The notes: a model not told the origin generated them from the sequence alone. DNA of 64,000 nt from Microbulbifer variabilis ATCC 700307 (GCF_000380565.1 NZ_AQYJ01000023.1:248001-312000); one strand, 5' to 3'. Numbered from the stretch's first letter, positions 11,497 to 21,685 are shown. Program-made: numbers and translations.

Positions 11497-12951
11497 ATGA
11501 CGACAACGGTGGCAAAGACCGGCCCTGTGCCGGACTATGACTACAATATCGTGCGCCAGTTCACCATCATGTCCGTGGTCTGGGGCATTTTTGGTATGGG
11601 CATGGGCGTATTGATCGCGGCCCAGCTGGCCTGGCCAGAACTCAATGATTTCTGGCAGCCCTTCTCGCACTTTGGGCGCTTGAGGCCATTACACACCAAT
11701 GCGGTAATTTTCGCCTTTGGTGGTAGTGTTCTGTTTGCCACCTCTTACTATGTAGTGCAGCGCACCTGTCAGGTTCGCCTGTGGGGCGGCTGGCTGATTC
11801 CCTTTACTTTCTGGGGATGGCAGGCCGTTATCGTGGCAGCGGCTATCACCCTGCCGATGGGCTTCACTTCCACTAAAGAATACGCCGAACTCGAGTGGCC
11901 GATTGATATCCTGATCGCCCTGGTTTGGGTGGCCTACGCGCTGGTGTTCTTCGGTACCATCATGAAGCGCAGAACCTCCCACATCTACGTGGCGAACTGG
12001 TTCTTCGGTGCTTATATCGTCACTATTGCTGTACTCCATATTATTAATAATTTGGAGATCCCGGTTGCTCCTTTCAAGTCTTACTCTATCTACTCAGGCA
12101 CCAAGGACGCAATGATCCAGTGGTGGTATGGCCATAACGCAGTAGGGTTCTTCCTGACTGCTGCCTTCCTGGGGATCATGTACTACTTCGTACCTAAGCA
12201 GGCGGGCCGTCCGGTTTATTCCTACCAGCTTTCTATCGTGCATTTCTGGGCCCTGATTTCCCTGTACGTATGGGCTGGTGGCCACCACCTGCACTACTCA
12301 GCGCTGCCTGACTGGGCCCAGAGCCTGGCGATGGTAATGTCCCTGATCCTGCTGGCTCCATCCTGGGGTGGTATGATCAACGGCATCATGACCCTGTCCG
12401 GTGCTTGGCACAAACTGCGCACCGACCCGACCCTGCGCTTCCTGGTGGTATCCCTGTCCTTCTACGGTATGTCCACCTTCGAAGGCCCGATGATGTCCAT
12501 CAAGACTGTAAACGCCCTGTCCCACAACACCGACTGGACTGTTGGCCACGTACACTCCGGTGCATTGGGCTGGGTTGCCATGATTTCTATCGGTGCTCTC
12601 TATCACCTGGTTCCAGTGCTCTGGAAGCGTCGCGAAATGTACAGCACCAAGCTGATTAACGCGCACTTCTGGCTGGCTACTGTAGGCACGGTACTGTACA
12701 TCGCTGCTATGTGGGTGAACGGTATTACCCAGGGCCTGATGTGGCGTGCATTCAACGCTGACGGCACCCTGACCTATAGCTTTGTGGAAAGTGTGGTTGC
12801 GAGCCACCCAGGTTATGTAGTGCGCTGGTTGGGCGGAGCCATGTTCCTGCTGGGCATGCTGCTGATGGCTTACAACGTTTACCGTACGATCACCGAGAAG
12901 GTAAACGATGCCGAAGCCGATAACACCGTTCGAGCTGTACCGGCGGCATAG
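11497..12951 (+). CDS. ccoN: cytochrome c oxidase cbb3-type, subunit I
   Basis: Catalytic subunit of the high-affinity cbb3 terminal oxidase, with heme b and the heme b3-CuB centre; inner membrane. The 484-aa length and roughly twelve hydrophobic segments fit. Diagnostic stretches include [15 protein letters not shown] near residue 62, [33 protein letters not shown] with CuB histidines, and [16 protein letters not shown] with heme-ligand histidines. It starts the ccoNOQP operon and lies 11 bp before ccoO. Confidence 0.97.
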   Translation: MTTTVAKTGPVPDYDYNIVRQFTIMSVVWGIFGMGMGVLIAAQLAWPELNDFWQPFSHFGRLRPLHTNAVIFAFGGSVLFATSYYVVQRTCQVRLWGGWLIPFTFWGWQAVIVAAAITLPMGFTSTKEYAELEWPIDILIALVWVAYALVFFGTIMKRRTSHIYVANWFFGAYIVTIAVLHIINNLEIPVAPFKSYSIYSGTKDAMIQWWYGHNAVGFFLTAAFLGIMYYFVPKQAGRPVYSYQLSIVHFWALISLYVWAGGHHLHYSALPDWAQSLAMVMSLILLAPSWGGMINGIMTLSGAWHKLRTDPTLRFLVVSLSFYGMSTFEGPMMSIKTVNALSHNTDWTVGHVHSGALGWVAMISIGALYHLVPVLWKRREMYSTKLINAHFWLATVGTVLYIAAMWVNGITQGLMWRAFNADGTLTYSFVESVVASHPGYVVRWLGGAMFLLGMLLMAYNVYRTITEKVNDAEADNTVRAVPAA

Positions 12952-12962
12952 GAGAGCAGACC

Positions 12963-13580
12963 GTGAAGAATCATGACATCGTAGAAAAAAATATTGGCTG
13001 GATGATCTTTTTCATCATTATCGCCATTAGCTTCGGCGCTCTGGTGGAGATCGTTCCGCAGTTCTTTACCAAGGCGAACTACACGCCCCTGCCGGGCCAG
13101 AAGCCGCTGACCGCACTGGAGCTGGAAGGCCGCGATATCTATATCCGCGAAGGCTGTCACGTGTGTCACACCCAGATGGTGCGCCCGTTGCGCGCTGAGG
13201 TGGAGCGCTATGGACACTACTCCATGGCCGAGGAATCCGTGTACGAGCACCCCTTCCTGTGGGGCTCCAAGCGTACCGGTCCCGACCTGGCTCGTGTAGG
13301 TGGCCGTTACTCCGATGAGTGGCAGCGCGCTCACTTGTACAACCCGCGCAGCGTTGTACCCGAGTCCATCATGCCGGCCTACCCTTGGTTGTTCGACAAT
13401 GTAGTTACTGGCAATTACACCGCGCGCAAGATGGAAGCACTGCGTTTCGTCGGTGTGCCCTACACCGATGAGGACATCGCCAACGCCTCCAAGCCTTTCG
13501 AAGGCGGCAAGGTTAAGGAAATCGATGCTCTGGTCGCTTACTTGCAACAGCTGGGTACCCTGGTTACCCAAAAACGCTAA
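12963..13580 (+). CDS. ccoO: cytochrome c oxidase cbb3-type, subunit II (mono-heme)
   Basis: Membrane-anchored c-type cytochrome that passes electrons to CcoN. The GTG start at 12963 follows GGAGAGCAGACC. The 205-aa protein has one helix at about 11-29 and the heme site CHVCH at residues 65-69 ([14 protein letters not shown]). MPAYPWLF supplies the axial Met. The rest is periplasmic. It lies between ccoN and ccoQ with short spacers. Confidence 0.97.
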   Translation: MKNHDIVEKNIGWMIFFIIIAISFGALVEIVPQFFTKANYTPLPGQKPLTALELEGRDIYIREGCHVCHTQMVRPLRAEVERYGHYSMAEESVYEHPFLWGSKRTGPDLARVGGRYSDEWQRAHLYNPRSVVPESIMPAYPWLFDNVVTGNYTARKMEALRFVGVPYTDEDIANASKPFEGGKVKEIDALVAYLQQLGTLVTQKR

Positions 13581-13598
13581 TAGCGAGGAAGGAAACTC

Positions 13599-13832
13599 GT
13601 GACTATCGAAACATTGCGGGAAATCGGACTGGTTTTGGGATCAATCGCCTTTCTGGCTATCTGCTGGTGGGCCTTCTCTCCGAAGCGCAAGAAGCGCTTC
13701 GAGGAAGATGCCAATTTGCCATTTGCCGATGAAGAGCAACAGGCCGATAAGGATGAGTCGGCCGCTCAGAAGGATGAATCCAAATCCGGGCAAGAGTCCG
13801 GGACTGAACGAAAACAGGGGCAGGACAAGTAA
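13599..13832 (+). CDS. ccoQ: cbb3-type oxidase small subunit CcoQ
   Basis: A 77-aa single-helix protein thought to stabilise the core complex. The GTG start at 13599 follows AGGAAGGAAAC. The helix is about residues 9-26 (IGLVLGSIAFLAICWWAF), followed by the typical basic SPKRKKRFEEDANLPFAD. The tail after residue 46 is long, charged and probably unstructured, making this longer than the usual 50-65 aa. Its stop shares a base with the ccoP start (TAATG). Confidence 0.93.
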   Translation: MTIETLREIGLVLGSIAFLAICWWAFSPKRKKRFEEDANLPFADEEQQADKDESAAQKDESKSGQESGTERKQGQDK

Positions 13833-14740
13833 TGAGTACATTCTGGAGTGTGTGGGTAATTGTACTCACCCTCGCCAATCTGGCGTTGATTACCTGGGTG
13901 TTGTTCGCCAACCGAAAAGTGGCAGTTGACGACCAGGCAGAACCGGAAAACAAAACCACAGGCCACGTGTACGACGGCATTGAGGAGTACGACAACCCTC
14001 TGCCCAAGTGGTGGTTCATGCTGTTTATCGCCACGCTGGTGTTTTCAGCGGTATACCTGGTGATCTACCCGGGCATGGGTAACTTCAAAGGCCTTGGTGG
14101 TTGGTCATCTGTCGGCGCGCTGGAAGCTTCCCAGGCTAAGGCCCAGGAGAAGTTCGACGAGCAGTTTGGCATTTATCTCGATATGCCCATCGAGGAAATC
14201 GCCCAGAGCCCGCAGGCACTGAAAATGGGTTCCCGTATCTTCGCCAACAACTGTGCTGTATGTCACGGTGCGGATGCCGGCGGTAACTTCGGCTTCCCTA
14301 ACCTGACCGACAACGCCTGGCTTTACGGCGGTACCCCGGAGAAAATCCTGGAAACCCTGTACAACGGCCGTCAGGGCATGATGCCTCCGCAAGGGCCGGT
14401 GATTGGGGAAGAAGGTGTTAAGAACGCCACTGAGTATGTTCTCTCCCTGAATGGCCTCGAGCATGACAAGGCTATGGCTGCGGAAGGACAGAAGGTCTTC
14501 AATACCGTGTGTATGGCCTGTCACGGTATGGACGCCAAGGGTAACCAGCTCCTCGGTGCGCCAAACCTGACCGATGACCTATGGCTGTATGGCAGCGATC
14601 GTGCGCAAATCCAGCACACGATCCGCAGCGGCCGTAGCAATATGATGCCCGCGCAGAAAGATAAGCTGCGCGAAGACAAGATCCGCTTAGTAGCGGCCTA
14701 TGTCTACAACTTGTCCAAACAGGACGAGGAACAGCAGTAA
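13832..14740 (+). CDS. ccoP: cytochrome c oxidase cbb3-type, subunit III (di-heme)
   Basis: A diheme cytochrome c that accepts electrons from soluble cytochromes and feeds CcoO/CcoN. The 302-aa protein has two N-terminal membrane helices (about 4-25 and 61-80) with the FixP-type segment YDGIEEYDNPLPKWW between them, and two heme sites, CAVCH (141-145) and CMACH (227-231). Met ligands are suggested by MMPPQGP and MMPAQKD. It ends the structural operon and is followed by a terminator. Confidence 0.97.
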   Translation: MSTFWSVWVIVLTLANLALITWVLFANRKVAVDDQAEPENKTTGHVYDGIEEYDNPLPKWWFMLFIATLVFSAVYLVIYPGMGNFKGLGGWSSVGALEASQAKAQEKFDEQFGIYLDMPIEEIAQSPQALKMGSRIFANNCAVCHGADAGGNFGFPNLTDNAWLYGGTPEKILETLYNGRQGMMPPQGPVIGEEGVKNATEYVLSLNGLEHDKAMAAEGQKVFNTVCMACHGMDAKGNQLLGAPNLTDDLWLYGSDRAQIQHTIRSGRSNMMPAQKDKLREDKIRLVAAYVYNLSKQDEEQQ

Positions 14741-14748
14741 TCGAATAG

Positions 14749-14776
14749 GGCCCGGCTATGCTGGGCCTTATTTTTT
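14749..14776 (+). terminator. Rho-independent terminator after ccoP
   Basis: GGCCCGGC (14749-14756) pairs with GCTGGGCC (14760-14767) around a 3-nt loop, followed by TTATTTTTT. Confidence 0.85.
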
Positions 14777-14878
14777 GGAAGGAACTCCGGGTGCTGCAGG
14801 GACGGAGATAAAAGCCTCATACATAAGTGGCTGACTGTGCCCGCGTGCAGATAATGCCCGTGCGAGAGTGAGGTTTTT

Positions 14879-16297
14879 GTGAGTGACTTGATTCCCACCC
14901 GCGAAGAGCAGGAAGGTAACGGTGAAGTTCGCTACCGCATGCTCTACGAATCGGATGACAAAATTTATATTCGCCATATCCGTGGTATTTACACCCGGAT
15001 TCGCAAATATACCGGCCTACCGTTACTGTTGGCTTTCTTCTTTATCCCCTGGGTTAATATCGACGGGCGCCAGTCTGTCTTCTTCGATCTTCCCACCCGC
15101 CAGTTTCATATCCTCGGTACCACCTTCGGCCCACAGGATGGCTTCCTGCTAGCCTGGTTGCTGATTATTGCTGCCTTTGCCCTGTTTGCCGTTACCACCT
15201 GGATGGGGCGGGTCTGGTGCGGTTTTACCTGTCCACAGACTGTCTGGACCATGATGTTTATGTGGGCCGAGCGAGTTTGTGAGGGCGATCGCAACAAGCG
15301 GATGAAGCTCGATAAGGCCCCCTGGAACGCGGAGAAAATCCTGCGTAAAGGTGGCACCCACGCTATCTGGCTGCTGATTTCTCTCGCCACAGCTCTGGCT
15401 TTCGTTGGTTACTTCTATGGTATCCGCGACCTGGTGGTAGACCTCGCGACCTTTGATGCCCATCCGCAGGGGGTCTTTTGGGTCGCCTTCTTTACTTTTG
15501 CCACCTACATGAATGCGGGCTTCCTGCGTGAGCAGGTGTGCAAGTACATGTGCCCCTATGCGCGCTTTCAGTCGGTGATGTACGACCAGGACACTCTTGC
15601 GGTCTATTACGATGCACAGCGCGGCGAGACCCGTGGTCCACGCAAGAAGAACGTGGACTACAAGGCCGAGGGTATGGGTGACTGTATCGACTGCTACTGG
15701 TGTGTGCAGGTATGCCCTGTGGATATCGATATTCGCGATGGCATGCAGTATGAATGCATTAACTGTGGTCTATGTGTTGACGCCTGTAACAGCGTCATGG
15801 ACAAAATGGGTTATGACCGCGGCCTGATTCGTTTTACCTCAGAAGACGAATTGGAGACCGGAAAGACCAATTACCTGCGTCCGCGCCTGTTTGGTTATGC
15901 CATTGTCCTGTTGGCAATGGTTGGCTTGTTCTCCCATCAGGTGGCTACACGCAACCCGATTGAGACTGAAATTACCCGCGATCGCGGTGCGCGAATGTAC
16001 CGAGTATCCCAGGGACTGGTGCAGAATGTGTATACCGTGAAGATCAGCAATATGGATCAAGCGGCACATGAGTTCACTATCCGTGTGGAGGGCAACCCGA
16101 ATTACGATTATTCGGTTCGCAAGCCGCGTACGATCTACCTGGAGGCGGGGGAGATTTTCCCGGTACCGATCCGGGTGAGTGTGCCCAAGACACAGTTGAA
16201 AGAGAGCAAGCACGATATCGATATCGTAGTGGAGGCTGTCGATAACCCTGAGCTGGTCGACAAGCACCGAACGGTATTTATTGGTCCCAAGCAGTAG
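14879..16297 (+). CDS. ccoG: cytochrome c oxidase accessory protein CcoG
   Basis: CcoG (RdxA/FixG) is a membrane iron-sulfur protein needed for cbb3 assembly, linked to copper reduction for CcoN. The GTG start gives 472 aa (MSDLIPTREE). It has an N-terminal helix near 46-60, a CGFTCPQT motif (Cys114, Cys118), CKYMCPY (Cys221, Cys225) and two 4Fe-4S sites, C269/C272/C275/C279 (CIDCYWCVQVCP) and C293/C296/C299/C303 (CINCGLCVDAC). A further helix lies near 339-357, then an immunoglobulin-like C-terminal domain. First gene of the ccoGHIS assembly set. Confidence 0.96.
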   Translation: MSDLIPTREEQEGNGEVRYRMLYESDDKIYIRHIRGIYTRIRKYTGLPLLLAFFFIPWVNIDGRQSVFFDLPTRQFHILGTTFGPQDGFLLAWLLIIAAFALFAVTTWMGRVWCGFTCPQTVWTMMFMWAERVCEGDRNKRMKLDKAPWNAEKILRKGGTHAIWLLISLATALAFVGYFYGIRDLVVDLATFDAHPQGVFWVAFFTFATYMNAGFLREQVCKYMCPYARFQSVMYDQDTLAVYYDAQRGETRGPRKKNVDYKAEGMGDCIDCYWCVQVCPVDIDIRDGMQYECINCGLCVDACNSVMDKMGYDRGLIRFTSEDELETGKTNYLRPRLFGYAIVLLAMVGLFSHQVATRNPIETEITRDRGARMYRVSQGLVQNVYTVKISNMDQAAHEFTIRVEGNPNYDYSVRKPRTIYLEAGEIFPVPIRVSVPKTQLKESKHDIDIVVEAVDNPELVDKHRTVFIGPKQ

Positions 16298-16382
16298 ACG
16301 GGACGCCGTTCCCGTTGCAAAGTACGGGCCCGCCCAGGTGGGCTCGACTTTTCTGCATAAAACGGTAATTTTTGGTAACGCG

Positions 16383-16907
16383 ATGAATGAACCAACCTCG
16401 AAACCCTGGTATCGGGAATTCTGGGCCTGGATGGTCCTGGCACCGCTGATTACAGTGCTGGTAGTGTCCTCTATCACGGTTTCTATAGCTGTGCGCCACG
16501 CTGACGATGAGGTCAGGGACACTTATCACAAAGACAGCCGTATGTACCATTTTTCTGCTGAGCAGGACCAGCGGGCCAAAGCCCTGGGATTGGCGGCGAT
16601 GGTCCAGTTCCAGCGGGGCGATCGCGGGGTGGTTGTCGAACTGAACGGTAATACCGAGTATCCCGAGAAGCTGTTGCTTACCCTCAGCCACCCGCTAGAG
16701 GAAGATCTGGATCAGCATATTGTGTTATCCCAGCTCTCCGTTGGGCGCTATTCAGGCTCTGTGCCCGTGGATTTGAACAATCGCTGGTATCTGCGCCTGA
16801 TGCCTGAACTCGATCCTGAGCTCCACAAAAACGCAGAGTGGCGTCTTAAGGGAGAGATTAATTTCGATCTGGGTGAGGCGGCGCCCCTGAACGCTGCCAG
16901 TCGATGA
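16383..16907 (+). CDS. ccoH: FixH/CcoH family assembly protein
   Basis: CcoH is a single-pass inner-membrane protein that associates with the cbb3 oxidase during assembly. I start it at ATG 16383 (MNEPTSKPWYREFW), giving 174 aa; an open frame begins at 16281 but overlaps the ccoG end. A helix runs at about residues 16-37 (MVLAPLITVLVVSSITVSIA), followed by the family motif AVRHADDEVRDTYHKDS. It overlaps the ccoI start by ATGA, the usual translational coupling in this operon. Confidence 0.93.
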   Translation: MNEPTSKPWYREFWAWMVLAPLITVLVVSSITVSIAVRHADDEVRDTYHKDSRMYHFSAEQDQRAKALGLAAMVQFQRGDRGVVVELNGNTEYPEKLLLTLSHPLEEDLDQHIVLSQLSVGRYSGSVPVDLNNRWYLRLMPELDPELHKNAEWRLKGEINFDLGEAAPLNAASR

Positions 16908-19348
16908 CATCCTCCTGTTATCACTGCGGACTTCCGGTCCCTGCCGGTAGCAACCATTCGGTTGTTATTGAGGGGGCTGCACGTGATATGTGTTGCCCCG
17001 GCTGTGAGGCCGTGGCGACGGCCATTGTTTCCGGTGGCCTGGATGGCTTCTATCGCTACCGGGAAAAGCAAAGTGACCGCCCGGAACAGGCCCAGCCGCG
17101 GGACCGCTGGACCGCCTACGATCTCCCCGAAGTACAGCAGCAGTTTGTTCACGACTGGGATGGCGGCAGCAAGATGGCGGCGCTGCTGATCGGTGGAATT
17201 ACCTGTGCCGCCTGTGTGTGGTTGATTGAAAAGCACCTGGGACATTTGGCGGGGGTTGGAAAGGTCTCAGTCAATGCCAGTACCCAGCGTGCCCAGATTG
17301 TGTTTGATCCTGAGCAGATTAAACCGAGCCAGCTTTTTGAGGCGCTGGAGCGCATTGGCTATCGCCCGGCTCCGGCCACCGCTGCCAACCGGGAAAATGT
17401 GATCCAGGCCGAACATCGGGCAGCCCTGCGCCGCCTTGGGGTTGCGGGCCTGGGTACCATGCAGGTGATGATGTTCGCTATCGCCCTGTACTTTGGCGCT
17501 GGTAGCGATGGTGTCGGTGAGTTTGAGCGCTATTTCCGTTGGGTGTCGCTATTGGTAGCGACACCAGTGGTGTTCTATGCGGCGCGCCCCTTCTTTAGCG
17601 CAGCACTGCGCAGCCTGCGCGCCCGTCACCTGAGTATGGATGTACCTGTCTCCATCGCTATTGGCCTGGCCTACGGTGCCAGTTTCTACGCTACGGTGTT
17701 TGGCACCGGCGAGGTGTACTTCGAATCCATCTCCATGTTCACCTTCTTCTTGCTGCTCGGGCGCACGGTTGAGATGCGTGCGCGTCATCGTGCTGGGCTC
17801 GCCAGTGGCGGCCTGGCCCAGCTGCTGCCGATGACTGCAGCCAGGTATCAAGGCGATGAAGTGGTTCATGTACCGGTGGCCGCATTGGTGGCTGGCGACC
17901 GGATTTTGTTGCGGCCCGGCGACACGATTCCCGCTGACGGCGAAGTGCTGGAAGGGGAGAGTGGCGTGGATGAGTCGCTGCTCAGTGGCGAATCCGCCCT
18001 GCAGCAAAAGCTCGTGGGCAGTCCTGTGTATGCAGGCAGTGTCAACGGTGACTCCAGCCTGACTGTGCGTGTGACCGCAGCCGGCCAGTCTACAAGGCTG
18101 TCTGCTATCGAGCGTCTGGTGGAGCGCGCCCAACTGGATAAGCCGGCCCAGGTGGCCCTGGCAGACCGGGTCGCCGGTGTTTTTGTCGGAGTTGTATTGC
18201 TGGCGGCTGTGGGGGCCTTTGCGGTTTGGTGGCAGCTGGACCCGAGCAGGGCTTTCTGGGTAGCTCTGTCTGTATTGGTGGTGACATGCCCCTGTGCTTT
18301 GTCCCTGGCGACACCGGCGGCGCTGGCCTCAGCGACTTTGCGATTGCAGGAACTGGGGCTCCTGGTGGCCGGTGGCAGCCTTCTGGAAACACTGCCGCGT
18401 ATCAGTCGCGTTGTGTTCGATAAAACCGGCACCCTAACTCGCGGTGAGCCGCGCATCCTGGAAATTCAATTGATGCGCGATGGCTGGGCCGAACAGCGGG
18501 TTAAGGATGTAGCTGCAGCCCTGGAATCACAGACCCACCACCCCTTGGCCCGTGCATTTCGCGCTTGGCGCGGCAACCTTACAGCGAGCAAGCTGAAGGT
18601 GCATACCGGTCGTGGCCTGGAGGGGCAGATCGAAGGGGTTGATTATCGCCTGGGCCGTGCCGATTTCGCTGCACCTGAAATACTGGCGCAGCCGCAGGGT
18701 GAGGGGCAGTGGTTGCTGCTTGCTGATGGAGGCGGCCCTATCGCCTGGATCGCCTTGGGGGATCAACTGCGTGAGACAGCTCGGGATGCGGTACATCAGC
18801 TGGAAAAACTGGGCTTGTCGGTAGAGTTACTGAGTGGTGATCAGTCCAACGAGGTTCAGCGCCTGGCCTCGCAGGCTTCCATTGCCCACTTCCGTGCCGG
18901 TGCTTCACCGGAAGACAAGCTCTCCCATATGCAGCAGTTACAGGCCGGTGAAGAGAAGGTCCTGATGGTTGGCGATGGGCTCAATGATGTCCCGGTACTG
19001 TCGGGAGCGGATGCTTCGGTGGCGATGATGTCCGCTGCGGACTTGGCTCAATCCCGTGCCGATGCCATCTTGCTGAATGGTGACCTGCAGGTGCTTCCCC
19101 AGGCAATTTCCCTGGCGCGCAAATGCCGCCAGATAGTTCGGCAAAATCTGGCCTGGGCCCTGGGTTACAACGCCATTGCACTACCGTTGGCGGTTTGCGG
19201 CCTGGTACCGCCCTGGGCTGCGGCCATTGGTATGTCGGCCAGTTCGCTGGTGGTGGTTCTTAACGCCTTGCGCCTGTCCCGTGCCAATGCGTCGACGGAA
19301 AGTGCGGACAGCTCGGTGCCTGGTATGCAGGCACACCATGCAAATTAA
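16904..19348 (+). CDS. ccoI: copper-translocating P-type ATPase CcoI
   Basis: P1B-type ATPase exporting copper for insertion into CcoN. The 814-aa protein starts with CYHCG (Cys5, Cys8) and CCPGC, features of the CcoI/FixI subclass, then an HMA domain with GITCAAC (Cys101, Cys104). It has the transmembrane CPC (VVTCPCALSLATPAA), actuator DESLLSGES, phosphorylation site DKTGTLT, the HP motif SQTHHPLARAF and GDGLNDVPVL. ATGA overlap with ccoH upstream; ccoS follows 15 bp downstream. The Cys-rich N-terminus separates it from CopA exporters used for detoxification. Confidence 0.96.
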   Translation: MTSSCYHCGLPVPAGSNHSVVIEGAARDMCCPGCEAVATAIVSGGLDGFYRYREKQSDRPEQAQPRDRWTAYDLPEVQQQFVHDWDGGSKMAALLIGGITCAACVWLIEKHLGHLAGVGKVSVNASTQRAQIVFDPEQIKPSQLFEALERIGYRPAPATAANRENVIQAEHRAALRRLGVAGLGTMQVMMFAIALYFGAGSDGVGEFERYFRWVSLLVATPVVFYAARPFFSAALRSLRARHLSMDVPVSIAIGLAYGASFYATVFGTGEVYFESISMFTFFLLLGRTVEMRARHRAGLASGGLAQLLPMTAARYQGDEVVHVPVAALVAGDRILLRPGDTIPADGEVLEGESGVDESLLSGESALQQKLVGSPVYAGSVNGDSSLTVRVTAAGQSTRLSAIERLVERAQLDKPAQVALADRVAGVFVGVVLLAAVGAFAVWWQLDPSRAFWVALSVLVVTCPCALSLATPAALASATLRLQELGLLVAGGSLLETLPRISRVVFDKTGTLTRGEPRILEIQLMRDGWAEQRVKDVAAALESQTHHPLARAFRAWRGNLTASKLKVHTGRGLEGQIEGVDYRLGRADFAAPEILAQPQGEGQWLLLADGGGPIAWIALGDQLRETARDAVHQLEKLGLSVELLSGDQSNEVQRLASQASIAHFRAGASPEDKLSHMQQLQAGEEKVLMVGDGLNDVPVLSGADASVAMMSAADLAQSRADAILLNGDLQVLPQAISLARKCRQIVRQNLAWALGYNAIALPLAVCGLVPPWAAAIGMSASSLVVVLNALRLSRANASTESADSSVPGMQAHHAN

Positions 19349-19363
19349 AGAGAGGAGTGAATT

Positions 19364-19543
19364 GTGGACAGTCTCTATTTCCTGATCCCTATTGCAGTGG
19401 CCTTGGTTGCCTTCGCTGTAAAACTCTTTTTCTGGGCGGTAAATAACGGCCAGTACGATGACCTCGAGACTGAGGGCCGGAGAATACTGTTTGAGGATGA
19501 CGTGCAGAATCAGCCCGCAGCGGATTCGGACAAGGAGAAGTAA
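19364..19543 (+). CDS. ccoS: cbb3-type cytochrome oxidase assembly protein CcoS
   Basis: A 59-aa protein read from GTG 19364 (VDSLYFLIPIAVALV...), preceded by GAGAGGAG. One membrane helix at about 5-24 is followed by the CcoS signature FFWAVNNGQYDDLETEGRRI and an acidic tail ending DSDKEK. CcoS is required for heme and copper incorporation into the oxidase. Its position between ccoI and the SafE-like gene is the usual one. It is short and easily missed in annotation. Confidence 0.93.
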   Translation: MDSLYFLIPIAVALVAFAVKLFFWAVNNGQYDDLETEGRRILFEDDVQNQPAADSDKEK

Positions 19544-19546
19544 CCA

Positions 19547-20290
19547 GTGGGAGATTGGGGGTTTTTGGCGGCTGCGCTCGCCATCGGGTTTCTGGGCAGC
19601 AGCCACTGTATTGGTATGTGTGGGGGTATCTCGGGTGCGCTCGGAATGGCGGTGCCCGGCAAGCAAACAGCTTGGGTACAGCTCGGCTCATACCAATTGG
19701 GACGTCTCGGTAGTTATACGTTAATGGGGGCGCTCGCTGGCGCTCTGGGTGCTGCGATTATTCCTGCCCTGACGCCGCTGCGCTTCGCTGCGGGCATTAT
19801 GCTGATCGTTATGGCGCTCTATGTGGCCGGTATCTGGCGTGGGCTGGTATGGCTGGAGAAGGGTGGCAGCTATTTATGGCGCTATGTGCAGCCTCTCTCT
19901 GCGAAATTGTTGCCAGTTCGCTCTGCGGGGCAGGCGGTTGCCCTCGGTTCCCTGTGGGGCTGGTTGCCCTGCGGCCTGGTTTACAGTGCGCTGACCTTTG
20001 CACTGGCTCAGGGCAGTGCTGAGCGATCGGCCTTGGCGATGTTTGCTTTTGGTCTCGGAACCTTACCGGCCATGCTGGCCACCGGTGCTGCGGCTGTGCA
20101 AGTGCGCAATATTGTGCAAAAACCGGGAGTGCGTCTGGGTTTTGCAGCGGCTATTTTATTGTTTGGTATCTGGACTATTTGGGGAGCTCTTGGCCATGGG
20201 GGCCACAGTGACCACGGCAATCATGGGGAAATGGGGGCGATGGAATCTCCGCAGGCAGAAGAGCAGGAGCACCACCACCATAATCACTGA
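19547..20290 (+). CDS. TauE/SafE-like sulfite exporter family membrane protein
   Basis: A 247-aa polytopic protein with about six helices, of the DsbD-like/SafE group often found after ccoS. Signatures are FLGSSHCIGMCGGISGAL near residues 15-32 and GWLPCGLVYSAL near 140-151, each with conserved Cys; related proteins are linked to cytochrome oxidase copper supply. GTG start, 3 bp after the ccoS stop. The last 30 residues are rich in His, Asp and Glu (HGGHSDHGNHGE, then HHHHNH), suggesting metal binding. The precise substrate is unknown. Confidence 0.85.
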   Translation: MGDWGFLAAALAIGFLGSSHCIGMCGGISGALGMAVPGKQTAWVQLGSYQLGRLGSYTLMGALAGALGAAIIPALTPLRFAAGIMLIVMALYVAGIWRGLVWLEKGGSYLWRYVQPLSAKLLPVRSAGQAVALGSLWGWLPCGLVYSALTFALAQGSAERSALAMFAFGLGTLPAMLATGAAAVQVRNIVQKPGVRLGFAAAILLFGIWTIWGALGHGGHSDHGNHGEMGAMESPQAEEQEHHHHNH

Positions 20291-20299
20291 GTTTTGAGC

Positions 20300-20323
20300 T
20301 GGCGCCGTTTTGACGCGGCGCCA
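20300..20323. terminator. hairpin between convergent SafE-like gene and nadC
   Basis: TGGCGCC (20300-20306) pairs with GGCGCCA (20317-20323) between two convergent genes. No T-run follows, so a terminator role is weakly supported. Confidence 0.35.
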
Positions 20324-20344
20324 TTAGCCGACACCGGATAAAAA

Positions 20345-21199
20345 CTAAAAATCAATTCTCAGGGAGAGGTCGATCGCGCGCAGGTGCTTGGTCAGGCTGC
20401 CGGAGGAGATGTAGTCGACATCCAGAGCTGCCAGCTTCTGAATCCGATCCCGGTCTACACTGCCGGAAATCTCTATTTTGGCTTTACCTTTGGCCAGGGA
20501 TAGGGCGGAGCGAGTGTCTTCGTCATTGAACTCATCGAGCATGATTACATCGGCACCGCTATCCAGTGCCTGCTGTAACTCTTCAATGGTCTCTACCTCC
20601 ACCTCGACCAGTGCGCCGGGTTTGATAGCCCTGGCCTGGGAGACAGCTGCATCAATACCGCCGGCGGCTGCGATATGGTTTTCCTTAATTAAAAATGCGT
20701 CGTAGAGGCCGATGCGATGATTGTGGCAGCCGCCACACAGCACGGCATATTTCTGGGCACTGCGCAGGCCTGGAATGGTTTTGCGGGTATCGAGAATCTT
20801 AACTTCGGTTCCTGCAGCACGGTTTGCGAATTCCGCTGCAGTAGTTGCCGTGCCGGATAGTGTCTGTAGAAAGTTAAGGGCGGCGCGCTCACCAGTCAGG
20901 ATTGCGCGGGCATTACCCTCCAATTCAAACAGCACTGAATCTGCAGCAACCCTGTCTCCATCTTCAAAGTGCCAGGTCAGTTGCAGATCCTGATCGAGCT
21001 GGCGAAAAACCTCTTCTACCCAGGCGCGTCCGCTCAGGGTGCAATCTTCCCGGGTGATTACTCGCGCACGGGCACTGCGCTCCGCTGGGATCAGCTGGGC
21101 GGTGATGTCTCCACTACCGACATCTTCATCGAGCGCAGTGTGCACGGCCCTTTTCAGGTCGGTCATGATGTTTGGGATCGCGGAGTCTTGTGGGTGCAT
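20345..21199 (-). CDS. nadC: nicotinate-nucleotide diphosphorylase (carboxylating)
   Basis: NadC converts quinolinate and PRPP to nicotinate mononucleotide with loss of CO2, in de novo NAD synthesis; cytosolic. The 284-aa protein shows [45 protein letters not shown] with the catalytic basic residues, [27 protein letters not shown], and the end [23 protein letters not shown] 21199 has GAGG 7 bp upstream; a later ATG (21166, MTDLKRAV) is possible. It is divergent from the DUF1631 gene, as in Pseudomonas. Confidence 0.96.
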   Translation of the reverse strand: MHPQDSAIPNIMTDLKRAVHTALDEDVGSGDITAQLIPAERSARARVITREDCTLSGRAWVEEVFRQLDQDLQLTWHFEDGDRVAADSVLFELEGNARAILTGERAALNFLQTLSGTATTAAEFANRAAGTEVKILDTRKTIPGLRSAQKYAVLCGGCHNHRIGLYDAFLIKENHIAAAGGIDAAVSQARAIKPGALVEVEVETIEELQQALDSGADVIMLDEFNDEDTRSALSLAKGKAKIEISGSVDRDRIQKLAALDVDYISSGSLTKHLRAIDLSLRIDF

Positions 21200-21685
21200 T
21201 GGAGGACCTCGATAAAAAAGCGCGGGCAGTTTACCAAAACAGACTGGATTTGGGTTGCCTGGGGGATTTACTCGATTTTTACCGGGTTAAATCCTCGGGT
21301 AGCAGCTGGCCCTACATTTCGCTGTGACAAGCGTCTCAAATATGTCGCTAAAGTGTGTAAACAGGGGGGGTAACGCGAGTAGAATCGATGGGGTGAGAGA
21401 AAAGCTCACTGCGGGAGCCGTCGCCAAATTCGCTAGTCAAATTGACTGCATTAATGCGTTTAAAACCTGAGCAAAATCAAGTAGTTGTTGGATTTTCGGG
21501 TGCATTATCTCGAGAGAATTTTACCAGACCTATCCCCGCATGTTTTTAAGCCTTGAGGCCGCCTATTGAAGTGAGCAGCGAGGTGAACAAATGGGACTGG
21601 TGATTTAAGACGGCCTATCCGGCCGACAAGATTTCAGCCAGCAAGTGCGCAAAACGCCGGATGGCATGCGAAGGACTTCTTGGAA
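21200..21685. other. nadC-DUF1631 divergent intergenic region
   Basis: Nearly 490 bp with no reading frame I trust. It must hold the nadC promoter (leftward) and that of the DUF1631 gene (rightward). A short GGCC-TATCC-GGCC hairpin lies near 21612-21624. I see no tRNA or pilin gene, although this spot in Pseudomonas carries some. Confidence 0.4.

Noticed and set aside
20300-20323. Strong bidirectional terminator between the SafE-like gene and nadC
   Set aside because: The stem is only 7 bp and lacks a T-run, so I kept it only as a low-confidence hairpin.
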